The translations under genes were made by a program, and so were the position numbers. A stretch of 7,729 bases of DNA from assembly GCA_019308625.1 (NCBI GenBank), contig JAFDHU010000109.1, forward strand, positions 1 through 7,729, given 5' to 3'. Numbering within the stretch: the first letter of the stretch is position 1; each line of letters begins with the position of its first letter. This document shows positions 6,768 to 7,729 of the stretch, piece after piece. The notes under the pieces were generated by a model that was given only the letters and a program-made list of their open reading frames with translations, did no database searches and was not told the origin of the DNA. This DNA comes from Deltaproteobacteria bacterium (lineage in GTDB: Bacteria; Desulfobacterota; Desulfobaccia; Desulfobaccales; 0-14-0-80-60-11).

Positions 6768-6821
6768 GAAATTATCACGTTTCCGAGCTGTTTTGTGCCA
6801 TAGTGAAACAAGGAGGCAAAG

Positions 6822-7100
6822 ATGTTGGTCAAAGTCGATGAGGACTTCTTTAAGAAGCTGGAGAGGATTGCCAGAGGACTGCAGGAAGTTCGCCTGCGCT
6901 TGGTCAGCAACCACAAGCGGCTGCGGAAGAGTGACTTTATCGACTCGATCCAATGGATCGACGCCACCTTCGAGGACTTGTTGAAGGCCATGTCCGATCT
7001 GGACCCTGATTACTTTCGAGAGCGCATGGAAAAGCTTGTAGCGCAGTTCAATGAAAAGTATGAGTCCTTCCGACAGGAGTTAAAGGCTACCAAGACCTGA
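6822..7100 (+). CDS. Hypothetical protein, small charged helical (92 aa)
   Basis: I do not recognise this protein. The ATG at 6822 has a strong AAGGAGG Shine-Dalgarno (6810-6816) with a short 5-base spacer, which is the best support that it is real. The 92 residues are highly charged and predicted helical throughout (for example EDFFKKLERIARGLQEVRLRL and FRERMEKLVAQFNEKYESF). There are no cysteines, no membrane segment and no signal peptide. The pattern suits a small coiled or bundled protein, such as an accessory, antitoxin-like or regulatory protein, but no motif supports any of these. It stands alone in the presumed island, without a convincing promoter or a partner gene in the window. Confidence 0.6.
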   Translation: MLVKVDEDFFKKLERIARGLQEVRLRLVSNHKRLRKSDFIDSIQWIDATFEDLLKAMSDLDPDYFRERMEKLVAQFNEKYESFRQELKATKT

Positions 7101-7220
7101 ACCCTAGTCAGTGCTCCACCATCTGCAGCTCTCAGATACGGGAGGTCCAGAGCATCGAAAGGGCTCCCAGATAAAGATCTCCCCGTCACCTATGCCGTAT
7201 TGAAGGTGCCAATCTACAAC

Positions 7221-7251
7221 TGACACCTCGCGACAAACGAAAATTGACCCC
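7221..7251. mobile_element. Possible IS21-like terminal remnant
   Basis: The stretch begins TGACACC and ends AAAATTGACCCC, recalling the TG-starting ends with internal AAATTGACC-type repeats seen at IS21-family termini. No transposase or helper ATPase gene follows, and I see no matching opposite end. At most it is a solo end or remnant. The resemblance is from memory and unverified. Confidence 0.22.
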
Positions 7252-7363
7252 TTGCCTGAGAAATTGGTTTAAATGATGGTGCCAAGCAGTTAACTACGCA
7301 AGCCGCCACAGGAAGAGTTTTTCCCCTCAAGCTTCTTCTGAAGATATTTCTTTGTGTGGGTAC

Positions 7364-7405
7364 CAGGTCTGCAAGAGGGAGAGTTTCTCCCAAACCCAAG
7401 ACCTG
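7364..7405. other. Two-part hairpin, candidate structured RNA or DNA site
   Basis: CAGGTCT (7364-7370) pairs perfectly with AGACCTG (7399-7405). Inside it GGGAGA (7377-7382) pairs with TCTCCC (7386-7391) around a GTT loop. The two stems are separated by a 6 by 7 internal loop. There is no T-run, so it is not a normal terminator. Confidence 0.4.
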
Positions 7406-7543
7406 CACCTCCCTCCAGCCGACCCAAGAATTATTTGCCTAACCTTATTCATGCTGAAGGTCTTGATTTCATGCAGGGTGCATGGGCAAATTGTAAAATC
7501 CGTGCTATCAACATAAACTAAGATTGATTATCTCCCTCCCCAT

Positions 7544-7594
7544 CCGGGGAAAGGATGTGGCGCCCCGGCTTGGTCGCACAGATGGTTAGACCAA
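7544..7594. other. Two adjacent hairpins with identical geometry
   Basis: CCGGGG (7544-7549) pairs with CCCCGG (7563-7568), and TTGGTC (7570-7575) pairs with GACCAA (7589-7594). Each unit is 25 bases (6-bp stem, 13-base loop) and they are one base apart. CATCC/GGATG (7541-7557) is an alternative pairing that competes with the first. Confidence 0.35.
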
Positions 7595-7655
7595 ACTTTC
7601 GGGCTCCATACTGGACATTTCCTCGCTCTCCCAGCCTGCACATATACCTACTCTC

Positions 7656-7686
7656 TTGACAAGTATATATTTGTATAGTATTTAAT
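7656..7686 (+). promoter_or_regulatory. Possible promoter reading out of the right edge
   Basis: A perfect TTGACA at 7656-7661 is followed by AT-rich DNA with TTTAAT at 7681-7686 (spacing 19, long) or TATTTA at 7679-7684 (spacing 17, poor match). Transcription would start near 7693 and serve a gene or RNA beyond the window. Confidence 0.35.
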
Positions 7687-7729
7687 CTTGTAGCGTTCAA
7701 CTGACCGTCTACGCTGGAGGCCGGTCTTT

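Larger units (their letters stand above)
7101..7729. other. Long gene-free stretch with several inverted repeats
   Basis: No frame here has both a ribosome-binding site and protein-like composition. It looks less GC-rich than the genes to the left, especially after 7660. Inverted repeats include ATCTG/CAGAT (7121-7137), ATACGG/CCGTAT (7136-7200), a two-part hairpin at 7364-7405 and paired hairpins at 7544-7594. It could be decayed mobile DNA or encode a structured RNA; nothing decides between them. Confidence 0.5.

Noticed and set aside
7214..7408. Minus-strand open frame of 64 codons
   Set aside because: No Shine-Dalgarno and no recognisable motif; it spans the hairpin and the IS-like remnant.
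7518..7700. Minus-strand open frame of 60 codons
   Set aside because: No good ribosome-binding site and no protein-like pattern; it overlaps the promoter-like and hairpin sequences.
7101..7729. CRISPR array or retron-like element in the gene-free stretch
   Set aside because: No regularly spaced direct repeats and no reverse transcriptase or cas gene in the window; only unrelated inverted repeats are seen.

Overview
The window is GC-rich bacterial DNA that looks like a Deltaproteobacteria/Desulfobacterota-type anaerobe. That placement is inferred from three things: an archaeal-type FMN-binding glutamate synthase with an N-terminal cysteine cluster, a hybrid sensor kinase whose PAS domain carries a Cys/His motif I associate with that group, and the coding style. 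No marker gene fixes the taxon.

Left part (1-1598): a glutamate synthase-like gene runs off the left edge on the minus strand. Its 5' end is complete, with a GTG start, a strong Shine-Dalgarno and a plausible sigma70-type promoter. A small plus-strand gene for a 91-residue protein with a Cys-x2-Cys zinc-ribbon-like motif is transcribed divergently from it.

Middle (1909-6404): a signalling cluster on the plus strand. It consists of (i) a membrane hybrid histidine kinase (CHASE sensor, PAS, HisKA, HATPase, two receivers) whose reading frame is broken inside the CHASE domain near 2290-2300, apparently with loss of a short stretch; (ii) a separate small HPt phosphotransfer protein overlapping the kinase end by 55 bases; and (iii) a receiver-GGDEF response regulator. 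Together they would make a His-Asp-His-Asp phosphorelay ending in cyclic-di-GMP synthesis, if the kinase is still functional.

Right part (6405-7729): almost gene-free. A 3' fragment of a tRNA-Pro gene (minus strand, 6609-6653) begins in the anticodon loop and has no 5' half, as expected for the far attachment site of an element integrated in a tRNA gene. To its right lie a 12-bp tandem repeat, one small unrecognised gene with a strong ribosome-binding site, about 630 bases with several inverted repeats and a possible IS21-like end remnant, and an AT-rich promoter-like sequence at the right edge pointing out of the window. My reading is that the chromosome ends and a genomic island begins at about 6650.
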